From Arthrobacter sp. EPSL27 (lineage in GTDB: Bacteria; Actinomycetota; Actinomycetes; Actinomycetales; Micrococcaceae): a DNA stretch of 64,000 nt. The translations under genes and the position numbers were made by a program. Positions 1 through 8,601 of the stretch are shown here, one piece after another. Each line of letters begins with the position of its first letter. Position 1 is the stretch's first letter. Where the stretch lies: NCBI RefSeq assembly GCF_001512305.1, contig NZ_LNUT01000005.1, positions 717,774-781,773 of the forward strand, written 5' to 3'. The notes below the pieces were generated by a model, which made no database searches, was not told where the DNA came from, and saw nothing but the letters and a program-made list of their open reading frames with translations.

Positions 1-183
1 TGCGACGCCGAGTTCGACGGCGAGGGCCCGGACGGCCGGGAGCCGGGTCCCGGGGGCGAGGCTGCCCTTGTCGGCGCGCTCGATGATGTTGAGCCGGAGC
101 TGTTCGAACAGCGGAACGGTGCTGCCAGGGTTGGGCCGCCAGGACCCGGGAAAGGGCGTTGCCGAGGCTTCCGCGGCGCTCAC
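1..183 (-). CDS. GntR-family transcriptional regulator, N-terminal part (runs off the window)
   Basis: The first 61 codons of a minus-strand gene are visible; the rest lies beyond position 1. It starts at a GTG (183-181) that overlaps the TGA of the upstream ABC transporter gene by four bases, so the two are probably translationally coupled. The peptide contains PLFEQLRLNIIERADKGSLA followed by PGTRLPAVRALAVELGVA, the start of the winged-helix DNA-binding domain of GntR proteins. About 20 residues precede the domain. Whether the missing C-terminus is a UTRA, FCD or aminotransferase-like (MocR) domain cannot be seen. It may regulate the exporter genes with which it is co-directional. Confidence 0.75.
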   Translation of the reverse strand, partial: MSAAEASATPFPGSWRPNPGSTVPLFEQLRLNIIERADKGSLAPGTRLPAVRALAVELGVA

Positions 184-2183
184 TCCCCCGGCTCCCGGAC
201 GTCGTTGCGGTGTTCGCGGCGGGCGAACTGTGCCTCGTACATTTTCAGGTAGAGCCCGCCCTTGGCCATCAGCTGCTGATGGGTGCCCTGTTCAACGATC
301 CGTCCGTGGTCCATGACCAGAATTAGATCAGCGTCGCGGACGGTGGACAAGCGGTGGGCGATCACGAAGCTGGTCCTGCCCTGCCGGAGCTCCCGCATGG
401 CGTGCCGGATCTGGGCTTCGGTGCGGCTGTCGACGGAACTGGTGGCCTCGTCCAGGACCAGGATGTTCCGGCCCGCCAGGTGCGCCCGGGCGATGGAGAT
501 GAGCTGGCGCTGCCCGCGGCTGAGAGAGTCGCCGTCGTTGCCCAGCATGGTGGTGTACCCGCCGGGCAGGGCCCGGACGAACTGGTCCACGTGGCTGGCC
601 CGGGCCGCTGCGGCGATCTCGTCGTCGCCGGCGTCCGGGCGCCCGTACGCGATGTTGTCCCGGACGCTGCCGGTGAAGAGCCAGGCGTCCTGCAGGACGG
701 TGCCGATCCGGGCCCGCAGTTCATCCCGGGACATTTCCGTGGTGTCGGCGCCGTCCACCGTGATCCGGCCGGAGTCCGGGTCGTAAAAGCGCATGAGGAG
801 GTTCACCACGGTGGTTTTCCCGGCCCCGGTGCTGCCCACGATCGCCACCGTCTGCCCGGGTTCCCCTGTGAAGGAGAGGTCCTGGACCACCGGTGATCCC
901 GGGCTGTAGCCGAAGCTGACATGGTCGAAGACGACCCTGCCGGAACCGCCCTGGGGGGCCAGCGCCGCCGCCGCCGCGGCCGCCGCGGCTGCCGGGTCCG
1001 TCGGCTTCCCGGCCGGCTGCGGCGCGTCCTCCGCCTCGATCTCCGGCGAATCCAGGAGCTCGAAGACCCGGCCGGCCGAGACGAGACAGGACTGCACCAG
1101 GGTCAGCATGCCGCCGATCTGTCCCATCGGCTGGCTGAAGAGCCTGCTGAACTGGACGAAGGCCTGGAGGCCGCCGATGGTCAGGGCTCCGGCCAGCACC
1201 TGGAGCGCCCCGACGACGGCGACGGCGATGTAGTTGAGGTTGGACACAAACACCATGAGGGGCTGGACGACGCCGGAGACGTACTGCGCGCGGGCGCTGG
1301 CGCGGAACAGCTTGTCGTTGCCTTCCCTGAAGGCCGCCGCGGCTTCCTCCTGCCGGCCGAAGGCCTTGAGGACCTCATGGCCGGTGACGGACTCTTCGAG
1401 GCGGGCGTGCAGATCTCCGGTGCCCGCCCACTGTTCGGTGAAGTGGGCCTGGGATCTCCGCGCCACGGGGACAGTGATGAGCGTGGACACCGGGACGGAG
1501 ACCAGCGCGATCACGGCCAGGACCGGCGAAAGCCACAGCATCATGGCGAGGGCCCCGGTGAGCATCAGCAAAGACATGATCAGCTGGTTGAGGAGCTGGT
1601 TGAGGGCCTGGGCGACGTTGTCCACGTCGTTCGTGGCGCGGCTCAGCACGTCGCCGCGGTGCTGTTCGTCAAAGTGGCTGGACGGCAGGACGTGCAGCTT
1701 CCGTTCCACCGAAGCCCGCAGTCCGTAGCCCAGGCCCTGCACGGCGACGGCGGTCAGGGAGCCCTGGATCCAGCTGAAGACCGAGGCGCCCAGGTACAGG
1801 ACGGACACCAGTGCCAGCAGCGCGGCCAGTTCCGCCTGGTTGAAGTTTCCGCCGACGGCCCCGGCGACCACGACGTCGGTGGCGTCCCCCAGGAGTTTCG
1901 GCGCCGCCACGTTGAGGGCCACGAACGCACATGTGGCGGCGATGACTCCGGCCATCCGCCACCTCGAGGGCCGCAGCAGTCCGAGCAGCCGCCGCGCGGT
2001 GCGCCAGTGGATGCGGGCGCCCTTCGGTGGTTCTTCCGGGGACACAACCGGGAGGGACTGGTTGCGGCCGCCGGACGGGGTGTCCACCAGGGGCTGGTCC
2101 CGGGCGTCGCGGGCCGCGGGCGCCTCGGCTCCGGCCTCTATTCCAGCGGCTGTTTCAGCGTCGAGCGCCTGCTCCGGGGTCAC
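180..2183 (-). CDS. ABC exporter half-transporter (catalytic Walker B subunit)
   Basis: This 667-residue protein has an N-terminal extension of about 55 residues, a six-helix ABC exporter membrane domain (roughly 70-380), an alanine-rich linker and a C-terminal ATPase domain. The Walker A (GSTGAGKT, near residue 450) and Walker B (ILVLDEATSS, with the catalytic Glu) are intact, but the signature is LSRGQ rather than LSGGQ. The GTG start overlaps the stop of the upstream half-transporter by four bases, so the two probably form one heterodimeric exporter. The substrate is unknown; multidrug or lipid export is typical of the family. A GntR gene follows with another four-base overlap. Confidence 0.9.
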   Translation of the reverse strand: MTPEQALDAETAAGIEAGAEAPAARDARDQPLVDTPSGGRNQSLPVVSPEEPPKGARIHWRTARRLLGLLRPSRWRMAGVIAATCAFVALNVAAPKLLGDATDVVVAGAVGGNFNQAELAALLALVSVLYLGASVFSWIQGSLTAVAVQGLGYGLRASVERKLHVLPSSHFDEQHRGDVLSRATNDVDNVAQALNQLLNQLIMSLLMLTGALAMMLWLSPVLAVIALVSVPVSTLITVPVARRSQAHFTEQWAGTGDLHARLEESVTGHEVLKAFGRQEEAAAAFREGNDKLFRASARAQYVSGVVQPLMVFVSNLNYIAVAVVGALQVLAGALTIGGLQAFVQFSRLFSQPMGQIGGMLTLVQSCLVSAGRVFELLDSPEIEAEDAPQPAGKPTDPAAAAAAAAAALAPQGGSGRVVFDHVSFGYSPGSPVVQDLSFTGEPGQTVAIVGSTGAGKTTVVNLLMRFYDPDSGRITVDGADTTEMSRDELRARIGTVLQDAWLFTGSVRDNIAYGRPDAGDDEIAAAARASHVDQFVRALPGGYTTMLGNDGDSLSRGQRQLISIARAHLAGRNILVLDEATSSVDSRTEAQIRHAMRELRQGRTSFVIAHRLSTVRDADLILVMDHGRIVEQGTHQQLMAKGGLYLKMYEAQFARREHRNDVREPGE

Positions 2184-3907
2184 CGGGTCTCCTCCAGCAC
2201 CAGCTGGGAGGCGGCGATTTCCCGGTAGCTCGGCGAGGATTCCATCAGCTGCCGGTGTGTCCCCTGCGCCACCACCCGGCCGCCCTCGAGCACCAGGATC
2301 AGGCCCGCGTCCACGATCGTGGCGACGCGCTCGGCCACGACCAGCACGGTGGCCGTGCGCAGCAGCGGCGCCAGCGCCTCGCGGAGGCGGCGGTCCGTGC
2401 CGTAGTCCAGGGCGGAGAAGCTGTCGTCAAACAGGTACACGGGCGCCTCGCGGAGCAGCGCCCGCGCGATGCACAGGCGCTGGCGCTGGCCGCCGGAGAA
2501 GTTGGTGCCGCCCTGGCTGACGGGCGCTTCCAGTCCCAGCGGCAGGCGCCGGACGAAGTCCTCGGCCTGCGCGCTGCGCAGCACCCGCCAGAGGTCCTCG
2601 TCCGTCGCCGCCGGGGCGCCCATTCTGAGGTTGGCGGCGACGGTCCCGGTGAACAGGTAGGAATGCTGGGGCACGACGGCGGTGAGGCGCCGCAGGGCGT
2701 CCAGCGGCAGGGTGCGCACATCGACGCCGCCGATGCTGATGGTCCCGCCGGTGGCGGCCAGGAACCGGGGCAGCAGGTTCAGCAGGGTGGTCTTCCCGCT
2801 GCCCGTGGCGCCGATGACCGCCGTCACAGTTCCGGACACGGCCGTGAAGCTGACCCCGTCGAGGACCGGGGCCTCGGCGCCGGGGTACGCGAAGGAAACG
2901 TCGGTGAACTCCACGTCGTGGCCCTCGGGGGCGACGCCGCCGGTGCCGTCCGTGATGGCCGGGACCGTATCCAGGACGGCCTGGATCCGTTCGGCGGACG
3001 CCGCCGCGCGGGGGGCCGTCATAAAGACGTACATGGCCATCATGATGGCGATCAGGATCTGCAGGATGTAGGCGATAAACGCTGTCAGCGCGCCCAGCCG
3101 CATCTGGCCGGACTGGATCCGGTGCCCGCCAAACCAGACCACCCCGACGGAGGACAGGTTCACCACCAGCATGATCAGCGGCATCATCCCGGCAACCAGC
3201 AGCGCCGACCGCAGGTTGTTCTGCGTCAGGTCCTTGTTGACGGCGTCGAAGCGCCGGATCTCGTGGCCCTGCCGCACAAAGCCTCGGATGACGTTGGCGC
3301 CGATGATCTGTTCGCGCAGCACCCGGCCGACGCGGTCGATCAGGTCCTGGCCCTGGCGGTACAGGGGCACCAGCTTCCGGACAATCAGTGCCATGATGAC
3401 CGCGAGCGCGGGAACCACCGCGACCACGATGCCGGACAGGACGATGTCCTGGTGAATGGCCAGCAGGATGCCGCCGACAAAGATCGCCGGCGCCGCGACC
3501 AGCATGGTGAACACCAGCACGGTCAGGTTCTGGATCTGGGTGACGTCGTTGGTGGCCCGCGTCACCAGGCTGGCGGCGCCGAAAGCGCCCACCTCCTGGG
3601 ATGACATGGACTGGACCTTGGCGAACAGCTCCCCGCGCAACTGCCGGCCCAGTTCCATGGCCGCGACGGCGCCGAGGTAGCCTGCGGCGATGGCAGCGGC
3701 GACCTGCACGAGGGCGACCGCGGCCATCCAGGACCCCAGCTGCAGGATGGCCGGGACCTGGCCGCGCACCACGCCGTCGTCGATGATGGCCGCGTTCAGG
3801 GTGGGGAGGAGGAGGTTGGCGGTGGTCTGCACCAGCTGCAGGAGGACGATGGCCAGCACGGTCCCCTTGCGGGCAGCCAGCAGCCGGCCCATCAGGCCTA
3901 TAAGCAC
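2180..3907 (-). CDS. ABC exporter half-transporter (degenerate Walker B subunit)
   Basis: This is the first gene of the exporter pair. It has an N-terminal six-helix membrane domain and a C-terminal ATPase domain with Walker A GATGSGKT and signature FSGGQ. Walker B reads YLFDDSFSALD, so the catalytic Glu is replaced by Asp. With the non-canonical LSRGQ signature of the partner this fits the one-degenerate-site design of heterodimeric exporters such as TM287/288. I chose the GTG at 3907 (575 residues) because GGAGGT lies just before it; an in-frame GTG at 3934 would add nine residues. It is the promoter-proximal member of a three-gene unit. Confidence 0.88.
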   Translation of the reverse strand: MLIGLMGRLLAARKGTVLAIVLLQLVQTTANLLLPTLNAAIIDDGVVRGQVPAILQLGSWMAAVALVQVAAAIAAGYLGAVAAMELGRQLRGELFAKVQSMSSQEVGAFGAASLVTRATNDVTQIQNLTVLVFTMLVAAPAIFVGGILLAIHQDIVLSGIVVAVVPALAVIMALIVRKLVPLYRQGQDLIDRVGRVLREQIIGANVIRGFVRQGHEIRRFDAVNKDLTQNNLRSALLVAGMMPLIMLVVNLSSVGVVWFGGHRIQSGQMRLGALTAFIAYILQILIAIMMAMYVFMTAPRAAASAERIQAVLDTVPAITDGTGGVAPEGHDVEFTDVSFAYPGAEAPVLDGVSFTAVSGTVTAVIGATGSGKTTLLNLLPRFLAATGGTISIGGVDVRTLPLDALRRLTAVVPQHSYLFTGTVAANLRMGAPAATDEDLWRVLRSAQAEDFVRRLPLGLEAPVSQGGTNFSGGQRQRLCIARALLREAPVYLFDDSFSALDYGTDRRLREALAPLLRTATVLVVAERVATIVDAGLILVLEGGRVVAQGTHRQLMESSPSYREIAASQLVLEETR

Positions 3908-4056
3908 CGGACCTCCATCACTTGTACAGGGCACGGATCAGGGTTCGCCGATGCAGCCGCCCCCACGCTGCCCGGTCATTGTAAGCACGATCACACCAAG
4001 CTTCGCTGTCATGCGCCGGCCGGCCCGCCGCCGGCCGCCGAATCAGCGGGCGCGGC

Positions 4057-4836
4057 TCATTCCCTTTTGCGGGCCACGGCGAAGACCCGGCGGAAGGGGA
4101 ACACCGTGCCGTGCGGGCCGGGCGGGTAGGCCTCGGCCAGCCGCGCCGCATAGTCGGCTTCGAATGCGCGGGCGTCGGGCCCGGACAGGGCGGCAAGCAC
4201 GGGCCGGAGCCCGGTGCCGCGCACCCATTCCAGCACGGGGTTTTCGCCGGGGAGGAGCTGGCTGTACGTGGTCTCCCACGCGTCCGCATCGCAGCCGGCG
4301 TCGAGCATGATGTTCAGGTACTCCTCCGGGCCGCCGGTGACGTCGTCGTGGCGCAGCACCCCGGCGAGCCGGTCCGCCCACGCCGCGGACTCAGCGAGAC
4401 CGCGCATCAGGGTGTGCGAGGGGGCGTTGAAGTTCCCGGGCACCTGCAGCGCGAACCAGGCCCCCGGCCTGAGGGCTTCCAGCCAGCGGGCGAGCATGCC
4501 GCGGTGGCCGGGAACCCACTGCAGGGCGGCATTGGTGACCACAACGTCCGTCCCGGCCGCGGGCATCCAGCCGGCGATGTCTGCCTGGCCGAAGGACAGG
4601 TTGGGCAGCCGGCCGGCGTGCACCTCCGCCCGGGCGAGCATCTCCGGCGACGCGTCCAGTCCGGTGACGTGTGCCGCGGGCCAGCGCTCGGCGAGGGTGG
4701 CTGTCAGGTTGCCGGGGCCGCAGCCCAGGTCCACGACGTGCCGCGGGGCGTCCGCGTGGATGCGGGCGGTCAGGTCGAAGAACGGCCTGTCCCGGTAGTC
4801 CCCGAACTGCACGTACTTGGCGGGGTCCCACTTCAT
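4057..4836 (-). CDS. tam: Trans-aconitate 2-methyltransferase
   Basis: This 259-residue SAM-dependent methyltransferase matches the Tam family in length and N-terminus (WDPAKYVQFGDYRDRPFFDL). The SAM-binding motif DLGCGPGNL is at residues 36-44. Tam methylates trans-aconitate, a spontaneous isomer of the citric acid cycle intermediate that inhibits aconitase, and so acts as cytosolic metabolite repair. The start is supported by GGAGGAACGC directly before the ATG. It is a single gene on the minus strand, divergent from the helicase gene, with 149 bases between it and the exporter gene downstream. Confidence 0.87.
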   Translation of the reverse strand: MKWDPAKYVQFGDYRDRPFFDLTARIHADAPRHVVDLGCGPGNLTATLAERWPAAHVTGLDASPEMLARAEVHAGRLPNLSFGQADIAGWMPAAGTDVVVTNAALQWVPGHRGMLARWLEALRPGAWFALQVPGNFNAPSHTLMRGLAESAAWADRLAGVLRHDDVTGGPEEYLNIMLDAGCDADAWETTYSQLLPGENPVLEWVRGTGLRPVLAALSGPDARAFEADYAARLAEAYPPGPHGTVFPFRRVFAVARKRE

Positions 4837-4942
4837 GCGTTCCTCCAGTCACCGGCAACGATGCAACGTCCCGAAGCCTATCCCCGGCAAGGACGGCGAC
4901 CAAGGAACGGGTGCTGCGGCGCGGCCACTAAGCTGGGGAGCA

Positions 4943-7489
4943 ATGAAACTTGTTGATCAGCTCCCCGCCCCGGCAGCCCGCGTCCCCGGAACGGCCGGCC
5001 TCGACCCGGACGAGCTCTACACCCGGTTCGTCGAGTGGACGGAAACCCGCGGCCTGGCCCTGTACACCGCCCAGGACGAGGCCATCATGGAGCTGGCTTC
5101 CGGCTCCAACGTCATCCTGGCCACCCCCACCGGGTCGGGGAAGTCGCTTGTCGCCATCGCCGTCCACTTCCAAGCCATGGCCCGCGGGCAGCGCAGTTAC
5201 TACACCGCGCCGATCAAGGCCCTGGTCTCGGAGAAGTTCTTCGCGCTGTGCGAGATCTTCGGCGCGGAGAACGTGGGGATGATCACGGGAGACTCCGGCG
5301 TCAACCAGGACGCACCGATCATCTGCTGCACCGCCGAGATCCTGGCCAACATCGCCCTCCGCGAGGGCGCGGCCGCCGACCTTGGCGCCGTCATCATGGA
5401 CGAGTTCCACTTCTACTCCGACCCGCAGCGCGGCTGGGCCTGGCAGGTGCCGCTGCTGGAACTTCCGCAGGCGCAGTTCCTGCTGATGTCCGCCACCCTG
5501 GGCGACGTCAGCCGCTTCGAGGCCGGGATCACCGACCTGACCGGACGCCCGACGACGACCGTCAGCTCCATGGAGCGGCCCATCCCGCTGCACTACTACT
5601 ACGAGCAGACCCCGGTCCACGAGACCCTGGAGGAGCTTCTCGCCACCAAGCAGGTCCCGGTGTACGTGGTGCACTTCAGCCAGGTCGAGGCGATCGACCG
5701 GGCGCAGAACCTGATGAGCATCAACGTCTGCACCCGTGAGGAAAAGGACAAGATCGCGGAGCTGATTGCCGGGTTCCGGTTCGCGGCCGGGTTCGGCAAG
5801 ACCCTCAACCGGCTGGTCCGGCACGGCATTGGTGTCCACCACGCCGGCATGCTGCCCAAATACCGCCGCCTCGTGGAGCAGCTGGCCCAGGCCGGACTGC
5901 TCAAGGTCATCTGCGGCACGGACACCCTTGGGGTGGGCATCAACGTCCCCATCCGGACGGTGCTGCTGACCGCGCTGAGCAAGTACGACGGCGTCCGCAC
6001 CCGCCTGCTGAACTCCCGCGAATTCCACCAGATCGCCGGACGCGCCGGACGGGCCGGCTACGACACCGCCGGCACCGTGGTGGTGCAGGCCCCGGAGCAC
6101 GTCACGGAGAACGTCAAGGCGATGGCCAAGGCCACCGCCAAGTTCGGGGACGACCAGAAGAAGCTCCGCCAGGTGGTCAAGAAGAAGCCGCCGGAGGGCT
6201 TTGTGTCCTGGGGCGAGCCCACCTTCAAGCGGCTGGTGGAGTCCGTCCCGGACCCGTTGGTCTCAAGCTTCACCGTGACCCACGCGATGCTGATGAACCT
6301 GATGGAACGGCCCGGTGACCCGTTTGCGGCCGCCCGCCGCCTGCTGACCGAAAACCATGAGCCCCGCTCCTCCCAGCTGCAGCTGATGAAGAAGGCCTTG
6401 GGCATCTACCGGGAACTCCTCGCCGCCGGCGTGGTGGAGCGGATCCCGGCCTCCGAGCAGGGCCCGGACGGCCGCACCGTCCGTCTCACCGTGCACCTGC
6501 AGGCCAACTTCGCCCTGAACCAGCCCCTCTCCCCCTTCGCGCTTGCCGCGCTGGAGCTGCTGGATCCGGAGTCGCCGTCGTACGCCCTGGACGTGGTGTC
6601 CGTGATCGAGTCCACCCTGGAGAAACCCCGGCAGATCCTCTCCGCGCAGCAGAAGAAGGCCCGCGGCGAGGCCATCGCCGCGATGAAGGCCGACGGGATC
6701 GACTACGACCAGCGCATGGCCATGCTGGAGGAGGTCTCCTACCCGCAGCCGCTCGCGGAGCTCCTGGGCGAGGCCTTTGACGTGTACCGCCGGGCCGCCC
6801 CGTGGATCGGCGACTTCGAGCTGGCCCCCAAGTCCGTGGTCCGCGACATGTACGAGCGGGCGATGAACTTCGGCGAGTTCGTCCAGTTCTATGGTCTGGC
6901 CCGGTCCGAGGGGATCGTGCTGCGCTACCTGGCCGACGGTTTCAAGGCGCTGCGTCAGACCGTCCCGCAGGACGCCCTCCGCGAGGACTTGGCGGATCTC
7001 ATCGCCTGGCTCGGCGAACTGGTCCGCCAGGTGGACTCCAGCCTGCTGGACGAGTGGGAGGAGCTCACGTCCGGGAAGGCCCCGACGCCGCACGACGCTC
7101 CCCCGCCCCCGCCGCCGTCGCTCACCTCCAACATCCGCGCCTTCCGCGTGATGGTCCGCAATGAGATGTTCCGCCGGGTGGAGCTGTTCGCGGATGAGGA
7201 CGCCACCGCCCTCGGTGAGCTCGATGCCGGCTCCGGCTGGGACGCTGAGCGCTGGGAGGACGCACTGGATGACTACTTCGACGAGCACGACGACATCGGC
7301 ACCGGCCCCGACGCGCGCGGCCCGGGCCTGCTGATCATCAGCGAGGAGCCGGGGGCCTGGAAGGTCCGGCAGATCTTCGAGGACCCGGCCGGCAACCACG
7401 ACTGGGGCATCTCCGCGGAGGTGGACCTGGCCGCGTCCGACGAGACCGGCACCGCCGTCGTGCGGGTCACGGACGTCAACCGGCTGTAG
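4943..7489 (+). CDS. Ski2-like DEAD/DEAH-box helicase with DUF3516 C-terminus
   Basis: This 848-residue superfamily 2 helicase carries Walker A TPTGSGKS (61-68), a DEFH motif II (153-156), SAT motif III near 182 and QIAGRAGRAGYD motif VI near 365. The ~450-residue C-terminus resembles the DUF3516 region of actinobacterial RNA/DNA helicases. It probably unwinds nucleic acid in the cytosol; the true substrate is not known from sequence. I chose the ATG at 4943 rather than any upstream in-frame start because GGGGAG lies just before it and homology begins there. A -10-like TAAGCT (4929-4934) ends eight bases before the ATG, so the transcript has little or no leader. Confidence 0.88.
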   Translation: MKLVDQLPAPAARVPGTAGLDPDELYTRFVEWTETRGLALYTAQDEAIMELASGSNVILATPTGSGKSLVAIAVHFQAMARGQRSYYTAPIKALVSEKFFALCEIFGAENVGMITGDSGVNQDAPIICCTAEILANIALREGAAADLGAVIMDEFHFYSDPQRGWAWQVPLLELPQAQFLLMSATLGDVSRFEAGITDLTGRPTTTVSSMERPIPLHYYYEQTPVHETLEELLATKQVPVYVVHFSQVEAIDRAQNLMSINVCTREEKDKIAELIAGFRFAAGFGKTLNRLVRHGIGVHHAGMLPKYRRLVEQLAQAGLLKVICGTDTLGVGINVPIRTVLLTALSKYDGVRTRLLNSREFHQIAGRAGRAGYDTAGTVVVQAPEHVTENVKAMAKATAKFGDDQKKLRQVVKKKPPEGFVSWGEPTFKRLVESVPDPLVSSFTVTHAMLMNLMERPGDPFAAARRLLTENHEPRSSQLQLMKKALGIYRELLAAGVVERIPASEQGPDGRTVRLTVHLQANFALNQPLSPFALAALELLDPESPSYALDVVSVIESTLEKPRQILSAQQKKARGEAIAAMKADGIDYDQRMAMLEEVSYPQPLAELLGEAFDVYRRAAPWIGDFELAPKSVVRDMYERAMNFGEFVQFYGLARSEGIVLRYLADGFKALRQTVPQDALREDLADLIAWLGELVRQVDSSLLDEWEELTSGKAPTPHDAPPPPPPSLTSNIRAFRVMVRNEMFRRVELFADEDATALGELDAGSGWDAERWEDALDDYFDEHDDIGTGPDARGPGLLIISEEPGAWKVRQIFEDPAGNHDWGISAEVDLAASDETGTAVVRVTDVNRL

Positions 7490-7517
7490 CCGCCCGCGGC
7501 CCGGCGACACGGTTCGG

Positions 7518-8036
7518 GCCCGGCGATGCGGATCGTGCTGCGCGAAGCGCCAAGTGCCCTGCGCGCCGGTATACCCGCCGCGCCAGGACTTTTGCGCGGC
7601 GCAGGACAGGAACCGCGTCGCAGGAGAAGGCCGCACCGGGGTCGGCGGGCCTGGTGACGCGCTTAGTGCCCGGCGCTGCGGATGGTGCCCGGCGACGCGG
7701 ATCGTGCTGCGCGACGCGCCAAGTGCCCTGCGCGCCGGTACACCCGCCGCGCCAGGTCTTCTGCGTCGCGCAGGACAGGAACCGCGTCGCAGGAGTAGTC
7801 CGCGCCGGGGGTCAGGGCACCTGGCGACACGCTTCGTGCCCGGCGCTACGAACCGGGTCAGGCGACGCGGATGGTGCTGGGTGACGCGCTTAGTGCCCGG
7901 CGCTGCGGATGGTGCCCGGCGCCGCGGATCGTGCTGCGCGACGCGCCAAGTGCCCTGCGCGCCGGTACACCCGCCGCGCCAGGACTTCTGCGCCGCGCAG
8001 GACAGGAACCGTGTCGCAGGAGAAGGCTGCACCGGG
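7518..8036 (+). repeat. Three direct copies of a 123-bp intergenic repeat
   Basis: Copies lie at 7518-7640, 7687-7809 and 7914-8036; they are all 123 bases and about 90% identical by eye. Copies 2 and 3 are each preceded without a gap by the same 33-base module (7654-7686 and 7881-7913), so their full shared unit is 156 bases. Inside each copy CCTGCGCG pairs with CGCGCAGG about 35 bases downstream, giving a potential hairpin. There is no transposase and no CRISPR-like spacing. I infer an interspersed repeat of the REP/BIME kind or a mini-element family. Confidence 0.8.
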
Positions 8037-8070
8037 CGAGGCCGCTGCGGGGCGGCTGCGGGCGGGCTAG

Positions 8071-8076
8071 TAAACT
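8071..8076 (+). promoter_or_regulatory. -10 element TAAACT, leaderless start
   Basis: TAAACT ends six bases before the ATG at 8083 and no ribosome binding site intervenes. Transcription should start at or very near the A of the ATG. Confidence 0.55.
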
Positions 8077-8082
8077 CGGACA

Positions 8083-8601
8083 ATGAGTGTAATCCGGCCC
8101 GCCACGGCAAACGACGTCCCCGCAATCCTCCAGATGATCCATGATCTGGCCATCTACGAGAAGGAGCCGGACGCCGTCCGGAACACCCCCGAGATGCTCA
8201 CCGGGGTCCTGTTCGGCGAGCACCCGCGGGTCTACGCGACGATGGCCGAAAACGAGGCCGGCGAGGTGCGCGGCTTTGCGCTCTGGTTCCTGAACTACTC
8301 CACCTGGGAAGGTGTCCACGGCATCTACCTGGAGGACCTCTACGTGCGTCCCGAGGCCCGCGGCGAAGGCCACGGCAAGGCCCTCCTCCAGCACCTGGCG
8401 GCGACGGCCGTGGAACGCGGCTACGCGCGCGTCGAGTGGAGCGTCCTGGACTGGAACGAGCCCTCCATCAATTTCTACAAGAAACTGGGCGCCAACCCGA
8501 TGTCGGACTGGTCCACATTCCGCCTCACCGGCGAAGCGCTGGAAGCCTTCGGCACTCCCGGCATCCAGGCCGGCGCCCGGGAGGTGCCCGCCCGTGGCTG
8601 A
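8083..8601 (+). CDS. GNAT acetyltransferase, diamine/polyamine N-acetyltransferase type
   Basis: This 172-residue GNAT protein has the acetyl-CoA-binding loop RGEGHGKA (93-100) after the beta-4 segment IYLEDLYVRPEAR, and a C-terminal WSVLDWNEPSINFYKKLGA segment. The FLNYSTWEG...IYLEDLYV pattern is that of eukaryote-like spermidine/spermine (diamine) acetyltransferases, so acetyl transfer from acetyl-CoA to a small amine is likely. The substrate is not proven by sequence. The start follows a -10 element by six bases. Its TGA overlaps the GTG of the downstream hydrolase, so the two are probably one operon. Confidence 0.82.
   Translation: MSVIRPATANDVPAILQMIHDLAIYEKEPDAVRNTPEMLTGVLFGEHPRVYATMAENEAGEVRGFALWFLNYSTWEGVHGIYLEDLYVRPEARGEGHGKALLQHLAATAVERGYARVEWSVLDWNEPSINFYKKLGANPMSDWSTFRLTGEALEAFGTPGIQAGAREVPARG

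Larger units (their letters stand above)
7490..8082 (+). other. Non-coding region carrying the 123-bp repeats
   Basis: This 593-base gap between the helicase and the acetyltransferase has no convincing gene. Most of it is occupied by three 123-bp repeats (7518-8036). Long open frames cross it on both strands, but the repeat spacings (169 and 227 bases) are not multiples of three, so the copies would be read in different frames. The last 46 bases hold the -10 element of the downstream gene. Confidence 0.7.

Noticed and set aside
7518..8036. Insertion sequence or transposon
   Set aside because: No transposase, no terminal inverted repeats at the outer ends and no target-site duplication was seen.
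6263..8125. Minus-strand open frame spanning the 123-bp repeats, which appears to encode a repeat protein
   Set aside because: Repeat copies are offset by 169 and 227 bases, so each would be read in a different frame; the apparent peptide repeats are by-products of DNA repeats.
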